64,000 nucleotides of DNA from an uncultured Lachnospiraceae bacterium (GCA_900549665.1 URPH01000013.1:1-64000), one strand, 5' to 3'; counted from the stretch's first letter, positions 41,594-51,130 are shown. Numbers and translations: made by a program. The notes: a model not told the origin generated them from the sequence alone.

Positions 41594-42100
41594 TTATTTA
41601 TTTTTTCCACAACATTTTTTGTATTTTTTACCGCTACCGCACGGGCAGGGGTCGTTGGGATAAATTTTGGGAGCATTGACAACTGTCTGTGAGCTCTTCT
41701 GCTCTTTGTAAAGCTCTTTTAATTTATCTTCGTCAAAGATTTCTTTCCATTCTTCCAGACCATATAACCACTCAGCATCAGCAGCTACCATGTTTTTGTA
41801 AAGAAGCTCTTTGTCAAATTTTAAAGATACCTCAGTATCCTCTTCCATCTCTTCGATTGGATTGGGATTAACCAGCGATTCCTGAATACCATCCAGAAAT
41901 CCTGTCATTTCCATAACTGTCACACCATATTTGTCTGCCAATTCCTTGACAGTGCCCTTAACCTCGGTATCGGGAGCTGCTAACAGTTCTTTGTAAATTG
42001 CCTGCTCCTTTTTGAAGTAATCACCCCAAAATCTCTGTAAATCTCCTTTATTTGCTGACTCATCATAAGCCACGTCTCTCCACTGATCTAATAATGCCAT
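41594..42100 (-). CDS. SEC-C motif protein
   Basis: 168 residues: a helical N-terminal domain (QRFWGDYFKKEQAIYKELLAAPDTEVKGTVKELADKYGV) and a C-terminal SEC-C zinc motif DPCPCGSGKKYKKCCG, as found at the end of SecA and in many small proteins. Common in Clostridia. The role is unknown, perhaps linked to secretion or the ribosome by analogy with the SecA tail. AAGGAG precedes the ATG. Confidence 0.88.
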   Translation of the reverse strand: MALLDQWRDVAYDESANKGDLQRFWGDYFKKEQAIYKELLAAPDTEVKGTVKELADKYGVTVMEMTGFLDGIQESLVNPNPIEEMEEDTEVSLKFDKELLYKNMVAADAEWLYGLEEWKEIFDEDKLKELYKEQKSSQTVVNAPKIYPNDPCPCGSGKKYKKCCGKNK

Positions 42101-42228
42101 TTCAGTACTCCTTTTGCATATTTTTCATCTTCTAGCTTTGGCGAAATACAAACGCCATTTGAAATAGTATATAAAAAAATTTCTGTTCTTGCAAGTAATA
42201 AATCTTTAACATTTTGCATTAACATTTC

Positions 42229-43710
42229 CTACCACTCAGCCTTATAAGCCTGATAGGTCGTATTCCCGTTTGCATCCGTAATACTCTCTTCCACACTGTA
42301 TACGCCAAAAATATCCGGCTTGAGATCAACGATAACCTGCCTTGTCTCATTTTTATCAACAAACATCAGAATGGCGGTGTCATTTCTCCGATAGTCCAGA
42401 CGGATATAACGGACAACATCGGCATCCAGATTAATCTGTTCATTTGTCACAAACCTTTTGGTTACCTTATCATAATAGTGGATCTGCCAGTCCGGTTTAA
42501 AATCATTGTCAGACAGCTCCGGCTCCTCCATCAGATTGTAATCGTTAGCATAGGCTTCCCTCTTACCATCGGACAATTCCACCACCATACGGCACTGTTC
42601 ATATATATTGGCTTCGTCCAGTTTACGGTAAAAACGCCCGGCATCACCGGCACTCAGATAACGGTACAGCTTAGGTCCGAAAAACAGGATCAGGAAAATA
42701 ATTCCCACCACCAAAACGGTACGGACTGTACGGATGTATTTGTACTTTTCTGCGAAATATGCAGGTTTTTTGTGCATGACAATCTTGGCCGGCTCTTTAA
42801 ACTCATCCTCTGACAAAAGAGAAAGAAGCTCTTCAAAAGAAGAAATACGATCCTTGGGATAAATACTCAGAGCCTTCATAATGGCATCACTCTGGTAAGC
42901 CATGATACCGATATTGAAATCTTTTAATGGCCGGACCGGATCTGCATGCTCTTCTTCGCCCTGACCAATTCTTTCATAGAATGGGGCTACCTTGATGCGG
43001 GTAACCGCTTCGTAAATAATGGCCGCAACAGCATACACATCGGTTGCAGCACAAAGACTTTCTCCCTCCATATACTGTTCAACCGCAGCATATTCCGGCA
43101 CACGCGCCGCAGCCTGCTCCAAAACAGGCATCATGGCATCCTCTATGGGATCCCCAAAGCTGACCAGCACCACTTTTTTATCCCTGGTACGGATCATCGC
43201 CGGATTGATACGTCCATGCACAATCCCTTTAGCATGCAGGATATCCAGCGCATTCATAACCGGCTTTAACAGCCGTAGGATCTCTTTTAACTGCATCGGA
43301 TGCGAATGGATCTTTTGCATAAACTCAAGAGGCGAGACACCTTCTGCATACTCACTGACCAGATATACGGTCTGATTTTCCTCAAATACATTGATCATAT
43401 TGGCAATCCCTTCCAATGGATACAGGGAAATCAAAGTCTTGGCCTTTTTGATCATATGTGATTTCATGGTAAAAAAGTCTGCCTCATTGCTATACTGCAC
43501 GCAGGAAACGGAAAGTCCGTCGTCCGGGTTCCTCTCCACAATGGAATTGGGAAAAAGCTCTTTTATCACAATGCGTTGTTCCCGAAAAATATCATAAGCA
43601 AGATATGTGATCGTCATACCGTTTGCCCCAAGCACCTCATCGATCCGGTATCGGTCCTTTAACATGGTACCTGTCCGTAAAACATATGACAAATTTGCAT
43701 CCTTCATCAT
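42229..43710 (-). CDS. Membrane-anchored protein kinase-like protein, probable pseudokinase
   Basis: 493 residues. Residues 15-300 follow the Hanks-type kinase fold: a loose Gly loop (LGANGMTITYLA, 27-38), the ATP Lys (VIK, K50), an APE-region segment and helix-rich C-lobe. The catalytic loop HRD-x-K-x2-N is replaced by HGRINPAMI (165-173), so the catalytic Asp is Arg and the Lys is Asn. The DFG Asp is lost (SFG, 184-186). It probably binds without phosphorylating. A single membrane helix (about 330-350) leads to an extracellular domain. AGGGA precedes the ATG. Single gene by spacing. Confidence 0.85.
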   Translation of the reverse strand: MMKDANLSYVLRTGTMLKDRYRIDEVLGANGMTITYLAYDIFREQRIVIKELFPNSIVERNPDDGLSVSCVQYSNEADFFTMKSHMIKKAKTLISLYPLEGIANMINVFEENQTVYLVSEYAEGVSPLEFMQKIHSHPMQLKEILRLLKPVMNALDILHAKGIVHGRINPAMIRTRDKKVVLVSFGDPIEDAMMPVLEQAAARVPEYAAVEQYMEGESLCAATDVYAVAAIIYEAVTRIKVAPFYERIGQGEEEHADPVRPLKDFNIGIMAYQSDAIMKALSIYPKDRISSFEELLSLLSEDEFKEPAKIVMHKKPAYFAEKYKYIRTVRTVLVVGIIFLILFFGPKLYRYLSAGDAGRFYRKLDEANIYEQCRMVVELSDGKREAYANDYNLMEEPELSDNDFKPDWQIHYYDKVTKRFVTNEQINLDADVVRYIRLDYRRNDTAILMFVDKNETRQVIVDLKPDIFGVYSVEESITDANGNTTYQAYKAEW

Positions 43711-43831
43711 GCAAGTTCCCTTCTATACTGAATATTTTGAATAAAAACAGGAGCTCAATATCTTTTTGCCCCAATATCTCTTTTATTATAGTCAGATATA
43801 TGATAAATTACAAGAAAAAGGAGTTTTGGAT

Positions 43832-44137
43832 ATGCATTCAAAAGGACAGCGTATAGCCGCATGGATCGGAATCATTGCTCTGGTCATGCTTTATATTTTA
43901 ACTTTGATTTTCGCAATTTTTAATTTTGACGGAAAAGGGATTTTGCTCCGCTCCAGTCTGATTGCTACGATCTGCGTTCCGATTTTGATCTGGGTGTATA
44001 TCTGGATGTACGGACTACTTACCAAAAAGCATACGATTGCTTCGGTGGATTATGATTTTACAGCCGGAATGACTGAAGATGGGGATGTGGAAAAAGGACA
44101 CGACGCAGATACATCGGACGATATGGATACTATGTAG
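43832..44137 (+). CDS. Small membrane protein with two helices
   Basis: 101 residues: helices at about 9-30 (AAWIGIIALVMLYILTLIFAIF) and 43-65, and an acidic C-terminal tail rich in Asp (DADTSDDMDTM). AAGGAG eight bases before the ATG at 43832. An upstream in-frame start (43766) would lie in the kinase-like gene's promoter region. Divergent from the pseudokinase gene, with about 120 bp between the starts. No family recognised. Confidence 0.75.
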   Translation: MHSKGQRIAAWIGIIALVMLYILTLIFAIFNFDGKGILLRSSLIATICVPILIWVYIWMYGLLTKKHTIASVDYDFTAGMTEDGDVEKGHDADTSDDMDTM

Positions 44138-44190
44138 GAATCAAAAAGTATAGTACAGAAAGATAACTGATATGAAATCTCATAAAATGA

Positions 44191-45096
44191 TCAAGTCAGG
44201 AACTTTTCTTTGAAGTCCGGGACAGATATGTCAGCCTCATCGGCAGCATCCTGCACCGACAACTTTCCGTCTTTGACCAGCTTGACAAGTAAACGGTATT
44301 TTTCTTGTTCTCTGGCCTCTTCCCGGATGGTTCTCTCATATTTCTTTTCATCAAAATCTTCCAACAGGGAACCTAATACCTGACTTCTATGCTTTCTCAA
44401 AATATCCTCCAATATTCCATGCCCGATACAATAGTCAATCGCGGCATTCATGGCTTCTTCACGATTGTCATATAGCTTCGCATATTCCCTTGTAATTTCT
44501 ACAAACCTTGCATATTGCGAAAGCAATTTACAACCTTGCATCAGATATTGGTTGTGACCATTGTTGATATTAATCACTTTTACCACAACCCCCACAGACG
44601 GCTCAATCTCTTGATTGCTGAATGCGGAAGACAGACGCAGCTCACATTCATCCGGTATATCCTTCGTCCCATTGTAAAAAACTATACATTGTGGTGTCGG
44701 AAGCATGATCTGTTCACTTCCATACAAGCTCTTATCAGCACTTTCCACAAGCATCTGATATTCCTTGGCAAGATAAATCAAAAATCTTACCGGCATATTG
44801 GGATTAAATGTGGATTGATGTTCATACATATTGATTGTCCCGGCAAGTAAAAATGCCAGATCATTTTTCCTCGAAATATAAATTGCATTATCAAGTGTCA
44901 CAATCTGTAGTTCATCCGGATCAGTATATGCAGTTCCGTGTAAAGCATTGTATAGCTGCAAAAGTGCCTGTCTGTCATTTCCAAATACCAGTCGAAACAC
45001 AATATCTTTCATCTGTCTTTTTGGACGAAAAATATTTTCCCGTAATCTCCTGAAAAACAAATTCCATGTGTACGTTGTTGTTTTCTTTTTTGCCAT
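44191..45096 (-). CDS. Rpn-family / PD-(D/E)XK nuclease-type putative transposase
   Basis: 301 residues of the recombination-promoting nuclease (Rpn/YhgA-like) type. The hallmark MKDIVFRLVFGN, ISRKNDLAFLLAGTINMYEHQSTFNPNMPVRFLIYLAKEY and VVVKVININNGHN segments are present. Catalytic acidic residues probably are D of NDLAF, E of EHQS, and Q. The C-terminal EEAREQEKYRLLVKLVKDGKLSVQDAADEADIS resembles the variable tails of Rpn proteins. AAGGAGG precedes the ATG. Usually a mobile multicopy family. No IS ends are seen around it. Confidence 0.87.
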   Translation of the reverse strand: MAKKKTTTYTWNLFFRRLRENIFRPKRQMKDIVFRLVFGNDRQALLQLYNALHGTAYTDPDELQIVTLDNAIYISRKNDLAFLLAGTINMYEHQSTFNPNMPVRFLIYLAKEYQMLVESADKSLYGSEQIMLPTPQCIVFYNGTKDIPDECELRLSSAFSNQEIEPSVGVVVKVININNGHNQYLMQGCKLLSQYARFVEITREYAKLYDNREEAMNAAIDYCIGHGILEDILRKHRSQVLGSLLEDFDEKKYERTIREEAREQEKYRLLVKLVKDGKLSVQDAADEADISVPDFKEKFLT

Positions 45097-45410
45097 ATAG
45101 CGTCCTCCTTTTTGCAGGAAAATTTATACAGCAAATCCCGTTTTACAATTAAAACAGATCCGGAATCGACAACAATTCAAAGACTGTAAAACCGACTGGC
45201 GCCATTTCAACAATCACTATGGTTGCAGTCTTTCTTCATCCTTCTCATAAATCTCCTGCTTTATAAAATTGTAATGAATTTTAAAAGCATAAGATCTAAG
45301 AATTGATGTCAGAAATTCAGACTAGAATATTTTGTGATACGCAATTATCAATAAAAAATAATCCGTACTGTTTTTGAGTGTCATATCGTCAATATTCTAT
45401 CAGAAAATAG
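45097..45410. other. Intergenic region upstream of the Rpn gene
   Basis: About 310 bp between the Rpn-family gene start and the purA terminator. I see no open frame with a ribosome site, no tandem repeat and no strong hairpin. It presumably holds the Rpn promoter. Confidence 0.5.
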
Positions 45411-45478
45411 AAATATGCTCTTGTAGAAATCATAACATCAAAGTCATAAATCCGCAAGAGCATATTTACATTATTTTT
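45411..45478 (-). terminator. Long-loop hairpin after purA
   Basis: AAATATGCTCTTG (45411-45423) pairs with CAAGAGCATATTT (45465-45477), 41-nt loop. On the minus strand CTATTTTC follows, so it is a moderate terminator at best. It ends four bases before the purA stop region. Confidence 0.65.
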
Positions 45479-45482
45479 TACA

Positions 45483-46775
45483 TTATTTTTTTAAAGGACT
45501 TTCACGATAAATGATATCATGTCTTCCGGGACCGTTACTTACCATGGTAATCGGATATCCGATCTGACCTTCAATAAATTCGATATAGTTTCTGCAGTTT
45601 TCAGGCAGATCTTCGTATTTCTTGATACCTCTGATATCTGATTTCCATCCGGGTAAGGATTTTAATACCGGTTTTGCCTTTTCAAGCTTGCAGGTAACCG
45701 GGAAGTCGGTTGTCACTTCACCATCAATTTCATATCCGACACATACAGGGATCTCATCCAGGTATCCAAGTACATCCAATACGGTAAATGCAACATCGGT
45801 GGCTCCCTGCATACGGCATCCATATTTGGAAGCGACACAGTCAAACCATCCCATACGACGCGGACGGCCTGTTGTAGCACCAAACTCACCACCGTCACCA
45901 CCACGACGTCTTAATTCATCTGCTTCGTCTCCGAAGATCTCGGAAACAAATGCACCGGCTCCAACGGCTGAAGAATATGCTTTACAAACTGTTACGATCT
46001 GTTTGATTTCATACGGTGGTAATCCTGCTCCGATTGCGCCGTAGGCTGCAAGTGTGGATGAAGATGTAACCATCGGGTAAATTCCGTGATCGGGATCTTT
46101 TAAAGTACCAAGCTGGCCCTCTAACAGAATGGTCTTGCCTTCTTTTAAGGCTTTGTCCAAAAATACGGATACATCACATACATAAGGCTCTACCATTTCT
46201 TTGTACTGGTGGAGTGTCTCAAGTAATTCTTCGGGTTTTAATAACGGTTTATGATATAAATGTTCAAGCAGTACATTTTTGGTCTCACAGATGCGGACAA
46301 CTTTTTCCTTTAATAAGTCTTCATCAAAAAGCTCGCTCACCTGAAAACCGATCTTTGCATATTTATCTGAATAAAACGGAGCGATACCGGATTTAGTGGA
46401 ACCAAAGGATTTGCCGCCCAGTCTTTCTTCTTCATACTGATCAAATAAAATATGATAAGGCATTACCATCTGAGCTCTGTCTGATACCAGTAATTTGGGC
46501 ATCGGTACATTGCGGTCTGTAATGGATTTGATTTCATTGAATAACACGGGAATATTTAATGCTACACCATTGCCGATAATGCTTGTGGTATGGCTGTAAA
46601 ATACTCCTGAAGGCAATGTATGCAATGCAAATTTGCCATAATCGTTGACGATGGTATGTCCGGCATTTGCACCACCCTGAAAGCGGATGATAATGTCAGC
46701 ATTTTCTGCCATCATATCTGTGATTTTACCTTTTCCCTCGTCGCCCCAGTTGGCGCCAACTACTGCTTTAACCAT
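45483..46775 (-). CDS. purA: Adenylosuccinate synthetase
   Basis: 430 residues. GTP-dependent step from IMP to adenylosuccinate in AMP synthesis. The N-terminal GTP-binding loop VVGANWGDEGKGKITD, then FQGGANAGHTIV, LPSGVFY, IGPAFSDK-like SGIAPFYSDKYAKIGFQ and RPRRMGWFDCVASKYGCRM are the family's hallmarks. AGGAGG is nine bases before the ATG. purB and purF also lie in the window, though not adjacent. Confidence 0.97.
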   Translation of the reverse strand: MVKAVVGANWGDEGKGKITDMMAENADIIIRFQGGANAGHTIVNDYGKFALHTLPSGVFYSHTTSIIGNGVALNIPVLFNEIKSITDRNVPMPKLLVSDRAQMVMPYHILFDQYEEERLGGKSFGSTKSGIAPFYSDKYAKIGFQVSELFDEDLLKEKVVRICETKNVLLEHLYHKPLLKPEELLETLHQYKEMVEPYVCDVSVFLDKALKEGKTILLEGQLGTLKDPDHGIYPMVTSSSTLAAYGAIGAGLPPYEIKQIVTVCKAYSSAVGAGAFVSEIFGDEADELRRRGGDGGEFGATTGRPRRMGWFDCVASKYGCRMQGATDVAFTVLDVLGYLDEIPVCVGYEIDGEVTTDFPVTCKLEKAKPVLKSLPGWKSDIRGIKKYEDLPENCRNYIEFIEGQIGYPITMVSNGPGRHDIIYRESPLKK

Positions 46776-46932
46776 GTAAAAATTCCTCCTGTTTTGTATA
46801 AGGTGTTATGTTTTGCTTTTTAAGACACCTTTACTCATTACAGTATGTATTATACACAGTTTTCTTTCATAAGTAAAATCAATATTTGTTATATTTGTTA
46901 TAAGGTGGGGTTATTTTGATGGTTTATGTAAA

Positions 46933-47195
46933 GTTTGGCCAGATGTTTATTGGACGGACGCACCGGGAAAAACTGCTTTTTTCATTCGCGGGGGATTCCT
47001 GCGCCTAGTATGAATAAATGCCGCCCCCTTTACGTTGTTTTAACAGCAAGGGTACAGAAAATAAAACGCGCCTTCGGCTTGGACGGGTTATTTTCTGTAC
47101 CGGTTTACTGGTTTTGGGCGGCATTAACTCATACACGGCTCGGAATAAGCGAATGAAAAAAGCAGTTTTTCCCGGTGCTGACTGTTGGCCAAATT
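46933..47195. repeat. Giant imperfect palindrome (rod-like hairpin element)
   Basis: Almost the whole 260 bp folds on itself. The ends are TTTGGCCA (46934-46941) and TGGCCAAA (47186-47193). A 30-bp perfect block starts at 46960 (GCACCGGGAAAAACTGCTTT and on), with its complement at 47149-47178. Further matched blocks are ATTCC, GTATGA and AATGCCGCCC. The tip is GGTACAGAAAATAA with TTATTTTCTGTACC around a 23-nt loop. It fills the 435-bp gap between the LysR gene's 3' end and purA. No protein is encoded. Confidence 0.9.
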
Positions 47196-47210
47196 TAACA
47201 TTAGCATTGG

Positions 47211-48098
47211 CTAACTTTCAAATAAGAGATCCAGCAAGCCTTTGGCGGCAAAGCTGGTGGGGAGTTTTTGATTGGTAACAACACAGATCTGTCTTTTAGG
47301 GATCATTTTGTTGAAGCGGATCTCGAAAAGCCTGCCGCTTTCAATCTCGCTTTGCGCAAAATCTCTTACGACACAGCCTATTCCGAGGTTCCGCAAAGCA
47401 AATTGTACGATCATATTAGAGGTTGCCAACTCAAACTCCGGGTGCAGGACAACGTCATTTTGCGCAAGCAGTTCATCCATATATTTTCGGGTACTGGTAT
47501 TTTCCTCCAATGAAATGATAGGATAGTCTAAAAGCTCTTTAAAATCCGTCATGTGATTTTTAAGCTGGGTGTATCGACGTCCGGCTACAAAAATATCTTC
47601 AATTTCTCTTACCGGTCTTACTTCCATCCCATCTCCCACTTCAAAAGGTGTGGATACAAGGCACAAATCCACGGATCCATCCATGATATTTTTTAAGGTT
47701 TCCGGCGTCGGGGCATTGGTAATTTTCACTTTTACATCCGGGTGCAGCTCATGAAATTTTTCCAGATAAGGCAACAGATAAAATTCAAGTGTCATATCGC
47801 TGGCTCCAATGTGAAGCTCTCCCGCCTCTAAATTCATCAGCTTTTTCAGCACCTGTTCTCCATGTGCGATCTGCTCATACCCACCTTTTACATAATCATA
47901 CAGGATCTCACCTTCCGGCGTCAGACGCACGCCTCTTGCGGTCCTCAGGAACAGTTTTGCCCCAACATTAGCCTCAAGCAACTTCATGGACTGACTGACC
48001 GCCGGCTGTGATATACTCAAAAGCTCTGCTGCCTTTGTCAAGTTTTTTTCTTTTGCAACATAATAGAACACTTTGTAGTATTCCAGATTTCCATCCAT
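47211..48098 (-). CDS. LysR-family transcriptional regulator
   Basis: 295 residues. The N-terminal winged helix-turn-helix (LEYYKVFYYVAKEKNLTKAAELLSISQPAVSQSMKLLE) is followed by the two-lobed effector domain from residue 90 (GELHIGASDMTLEFYLLPYLEKFHELHPDVKVKI). Targets unknown. No divergent partner gene is present, the usual site for a LysR target. AGGAAA precedes the ATG. The gene runs towards the giant hairpin and ends 16 bp from it. Confidence 0.92.
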   Translation of the reverse strand: MDGNLEYYKVFYYVAKEKNLTKAAELLSISQPAVSQSMKLLEANVGAKLFLRTARGVRLTPEGEILYDYVKGGYEQIAHGEQVLKKLMNLEAGELHIGASDMTLEFYLLPYLEKFHELHPDVKVKITNAPTPETLKNIMDGSVDLCLVSTPFEVGDGMEVRPVREIEDIFVAGRRYTQLKNHMTDFKELLDYPIISLEENTSTRKYMDELLAQNDVVLHPEFELATSNMIVQFALRNLGIGCVVRDFAQSEIESGRLFEIRFNKMIPKRQICVVTNQKLPTSFAAKGLLDLLFES

Positions 48099-48159
48099 TA
48101 TATCGTTTCCTCGTTTTTGCTAAATTCAATCCCAGTCATAAAGCATACAGGATTTACCA

Positions 48160-48405
48160 TCAAAATGTCTTCACATTATTCTGATGATTAAAATTGTCCA
48201 TCTGTCCACGCAGGCTTTCACCGCGTTCCTTATAATAATCTATCTGTTTTTGCTTAAGCTTTCCCGATTGTTCAAGCTCGGAAAGTATCTTCCAGTATTC
48301 CTCATAATTGATCTTGGCGGCATCCTTGTAGTTGTTTTCAAAATTCATCTGCAACGTTTTCAACTTCATTTCCAACGCTTCATTCTTTTTTACAAGTCCA
48401 AACAT
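48160..48405 (-). CDS. Small coiled-coil protein
   Basis: 81 residues, almost wholly charged helix (NEALEMKLKTLQMNFENNYKDAAKINYEEYWKILSELEQSGKL) with the pattern of a short coiled coil. No family recognised. AGAGGA precedes the ATG. It lies between the glycosyltransferase and lysR in the same direction. Confidence 0.65.
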   Translation of the reverse strand: MFGLVKKNEALEMKLKTLQMNFENNYKDAAKINYEEYWKILSELEQSGKLKQKQIDYYKERGESLRGQMDNFNHQNNVKTF

Positions 48406-48508
48406 CTTTTATTCCTCTTTTCTTTCATCACATAACCACAGCAATTCTTGCTCTCTTACAATCGGCTCATTTTCCTCAAGATTTCTAAAAAAATTATTTA
48501 TCAAAAAG

Positions 48509-49732
48509 CTATTTCTCCATTGCATGAAAATATATCTGCATCAGTCGGTCATAATTTTTCGCACATTCTGTATCTTCCATCAGATCAGATGTATAAAAAG
48601 AACAGGTCATACCTTCTTTTTGTGTCAGGAAATCATAGAGAACCTCCTGCAGCTTCTGCACATCATATGGCTGATACCGAAATCCATTCACACCATTTTC
48701 CACCAACGAGGTAAAGCATCCAAAGTCCGGTACAATGACAGGCCGTTTCATATGGTAAGCCTTCACCAACACCATCGGCATCCCTTCATAGCATCTGGAA
48801 GGAAGCACCACGCATCTGGACTTCTGAATTTCTTCCTGCACTCCTTTTTCGGATACCTGCCCGGTAAAAATGACTGTAGTTAGCTTATGCTTCCTGACAT
48901 ATTGCTGTAGTGCGGTAGATAACGGTCCCTCTCCGCAGATCACAAGCTTGGGGATTTCCTGTCCGGTCTTCTGCATTCTTGCAACTAATTGCCGATATGC
49001 CCTGACCAGATCTCCAACTCCCTTTTCTTCAGACAATCTTCCTGCATATAAAATCCGGTCTTCTTGATTAGCATATGCTAACTCAATATTTTCACAGACA
49101 TTCGGTTTGATCCACACATGTTTTTCATCGACATCCAAAAGACTGCAGATTTTCTGTTTTTGAAATTCGGTAAAGCAGATAAAGTCAACATCCCTATATG
49201 TATGGATTTCCCGATGCACCCATGTATTCAATACCTGAATTAGCGTCTGCAAACTGCTGTTCCGGTAGCACCGGTGTCTGACTGCACACAAAAGGCCCTT
49301 TTCCATACATTCTTCACAAGCACTCTTTCCTCTGTAAAACAATCCATTGGGACAACACAGTCTGAAATTATGCACTGTCATGACGACCGGTATGTTTTCC
49401 TTTTTTGCTGCCCAAAATACAGACGGACTGATCAGATGCAGCGTATTGTGCACATGTACCAGATCGATCTTCTGCTCCCAGATCATTTTTCGCACTTCCC
49501 GGTATGTCCTGCATGAAAAAACAGAAGAAAACGGCAGCAAAACTTTTCCCAAAAAAGGAAGACTGTTGATGTCCTTATTATAACGATAATAAGGTACAAC
49601 CTTGTGTCCCTGCTGCCTTAATATCCCGGCTTCCTTTTCAACGACTGCATCTTCGCCCCCACGCAGCTGATAAAAGTTATGCACCTGTAAAATATTCAGT
49701 TTGCGTATTATTTCACGGTCTTTTTCTTTCAT
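48509..49732 (-). CDS. Glycosyltransferase, GT4 family
   Basis: 407 residues. Retaining glycosyltransferase of the GT-B fold. The N-terminal LNILQVHNFYQLRGGEDAVVEKEAGILRQQGH is typical of GT4 enzymes for cell-surface polysaccharide. The donor site is in the C-terminal half (ILYAGRLSEEKGVGDLVRAYRQL, then the E-x7-E region CVVLPSRCYEGMPMVLVKAY). Several Cys in CCPNGLFYRGKSACEECMEKGLLC form a cluster common in this subgroup. Start uncertain: ATG at 49732, ATG at 49753 and TTG at 49759 are all in frame and none has a good ribosome site. Confidence 0.87.
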   Translation of the reverse strand: MKEKDREIIRKLNILQVHNFYQLRGGEDAVVEKEAGILRQQGHKVVPYYRYNKDINSLPFLGKVLLPFSSVFSCRTYREVRKMIWEQKIDLVHVHNTLHLISPSVFWAAKKENIPVVMTVHNFRLCCPNGLFYRGKSACEECMEKGLLCAVRHRCYRNSSLQTLIQVLNTWVHREIHTYRDVDFICFTEFQKQKICSLLDVDEKHVWIKPNVCENIELAYANQEDRILYAGRLSEEKGVGDLVRAYRQLVARMQKTGQEIPKLVICGEGPLSTALQQYVRKHKLTTVIFTGQVSEKGVQEEIQKSRCVVLPSRCYEGMPMVLVKAYHMKRPVIVPDFGCFTSLVENGVNGFRYQPYDVQKLQEVLYDFLTQKEGMTCSFYTSDLMEDTECAKNYDRLMQIYFHAMEK

Positions 49733-49759
49733 GCTTTCATTATATGATATCATGGTCAA

Positions 49760-49997
49760 AAGGTCAAAAAGTCGTTCGTGCTTGCGCGATAAGAATTATG
49801 AACCTGGAACCCGCCAAACATGAGAAAGTAGCGATTTACATAGTAAATCAGCATATTTTGAATATTTGAAAATTGCGAAAACTGCTTTGTATCGGAGCAA
49901 TTCGTAGATATCAGGTCAGGAACAAAATACCTTATACAATGTCTAAAACTATAGAAAAAGTCTTTAGGAAAGCTTTAGTTTTTATCCAAAGACAATC
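49760..49997. other. Intergenic region between bioB terminator and glycosyltransferase
   Basis: No gene seen. It holds a weak hairpin GTCTTTAGGA...TCCAAAGAC (about 49960-49992) and otherwise AT-rich sequence, including presumed promoter signals for the glycosyltransferase. Confidence 0.5.
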
Positions 49998-50049
49998 AAA
50001 AAAATAGTGCTTTCGACCAGGCTTAATTAAGTACCTGATCAAAAACACT
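49998..50049 (-). terminator. Terminator downstream of bioB
   Basis: On the minus strand a long stem AGTG-TTTTTGATCAGG with CCTGGTCGAAAG-CACT is followed by ATTTTTTTGATT. Between it and the bioB stop lie degenerate direct repeats around ACAATATCCAAAA (50060-50110). Confidence 0.82.
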
Positions 50050-50122
50050 ATCCAGAAAACCATTCAGAAACAATATTCAAAAAATATCCCAAAACAATAT
50101 CCAATAATACCATTCAAAACCA

Positions 50123-51094
50123 CTAAACCACTTTCGTCTCACGCCCAATGCTTGCCAGCATTTCACGGTCACTGCGGATTGTTGCTTTGGCAACGGTTGT
50201 CAGCATATTACCTGTGATCGTAGCAGACGCACCGGATAAAAATGCCTTCTTTCCGTCATCCTTCATGAGCGCTCTTCCGGCTGCCAGACGAATGTGTGCT
50301 TCCGGATTGATGTACCGGAAGATGGCAACTGTCCGTACAATATCTTCCTCACTCAGAGGCGCATTGTGTTCAAGCGGTGTTCCCTTGATCGGCATCAGTG
50401 CATTTAACGGAATGGAATCCACGCCGACCTCAGCAAGGCTTACTGCCATATCAATACGGTCTTCCCAGTTTTCTCCCATTCCCAGAATACCGCCGGAACA
50501 GATCTGCATGCCTTCTTCTTTTAAGATATGTAAGGTTTCAAATTTCTGCTCATAGGTATGTGTGGAACAGATCTGCGAAAAAAAGCGTTTGGAAGTCTCG
50601 ATATTGTGATGATAACGTACAATCCCGATCTCTTTTAATTTACGGAACTGCTCTCTTGTCAGAAATCCCATTGATGCACACAGCTCAATGTTGCATTCAT
50701 CCTGCATTCTCTTAAATGCGCGGAGTGCTTTTTCAAATTCTTCTCCGGTAAGTGCCCTTCCTGAAGTTACAATCGAGAAACGGTCAACGCCCTCGCTTTC
50801 ATGCAGCTTGCATGCTTCAACTATTTCATCCTCTGATATAAAATCATAGGTCTTGCAGTCTGTATGGTAATGTGCTGACTGCGCACAGTACTTGCAGTCC
50901 TCCGGACATTTTCCGCTTCGTCCGTTGATAATGGAACACAGATCCACACGGTCATTTTTGAAATGCTTTCTAAGCTTATCCGCACCCTCGCACAGCTGAT
51001 CATAATCACAATCAATGAAAATCTCATTTAACGGATCTTCTCTGGTCAGTCTCTTTCCTTCAATTATTTCATCTGCTAATTTTAATAAATCCAT
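50123..51094 (-). CDS. bioB: Biotin synthase
   Basis: 323 residues. Radical-SAM enzyme that inserts sulfur into dethiobiotin. The radical-SAM cluster Cys are in GKCPEDCKYCAQSAHY (C-x3-C-x2-C). Further family stretches are FSIVTSGRALTGEEF, CASMGFLTREQFRKLKEIGIVRYHHNIETSKRFF and GILGMGENWEDRIDMA. AGGAAG precedes the ATG. Follows bioY by 36 bp under the BirA-type operator. Other bio genes are absent here, so the cell may import dethiobiotin or biotin through BioY (inference). Confidence 0.96.
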   Translation of the reverse strand: MDLLKLADEIIEGKRLTREDPLNEIFIDCDYDQLCEGADKLRKHFKNDRVDLCSIINGRSGKCPEDCKYCAQSAHYHTDCKTYDFISEDEIVEACKLHESEGVDRFSIVTSGRALTGEEFEKALRAFKRMQDECNIELCASMGFLTREQFRKLKEIGIVRYHHNIETSKRFFSQICSTHTYEQKFETLHILKEEGMQICSGGILGMGENWEDRIDMAVSLAEVGVDSIPLNALMPIKGTPLEHNAPLSEEDIVRTVAIFRYINPEAHIRLAAGRALMKDDGKKAFLSGASATITGNMLTTVAKATIRSDREMLASIGRETKVV

Positions 51095-51130
51095 TGCTTT
51101 ATCTTCCTTGTATCTTATTATCCCGCAGTT

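Noticed and set aside
46776..46860. A purine riboswitch in front of purA
   Set aside because: No three-way junction motif is visible. The upstream sequence is AT-rich with no conserved loop pair.
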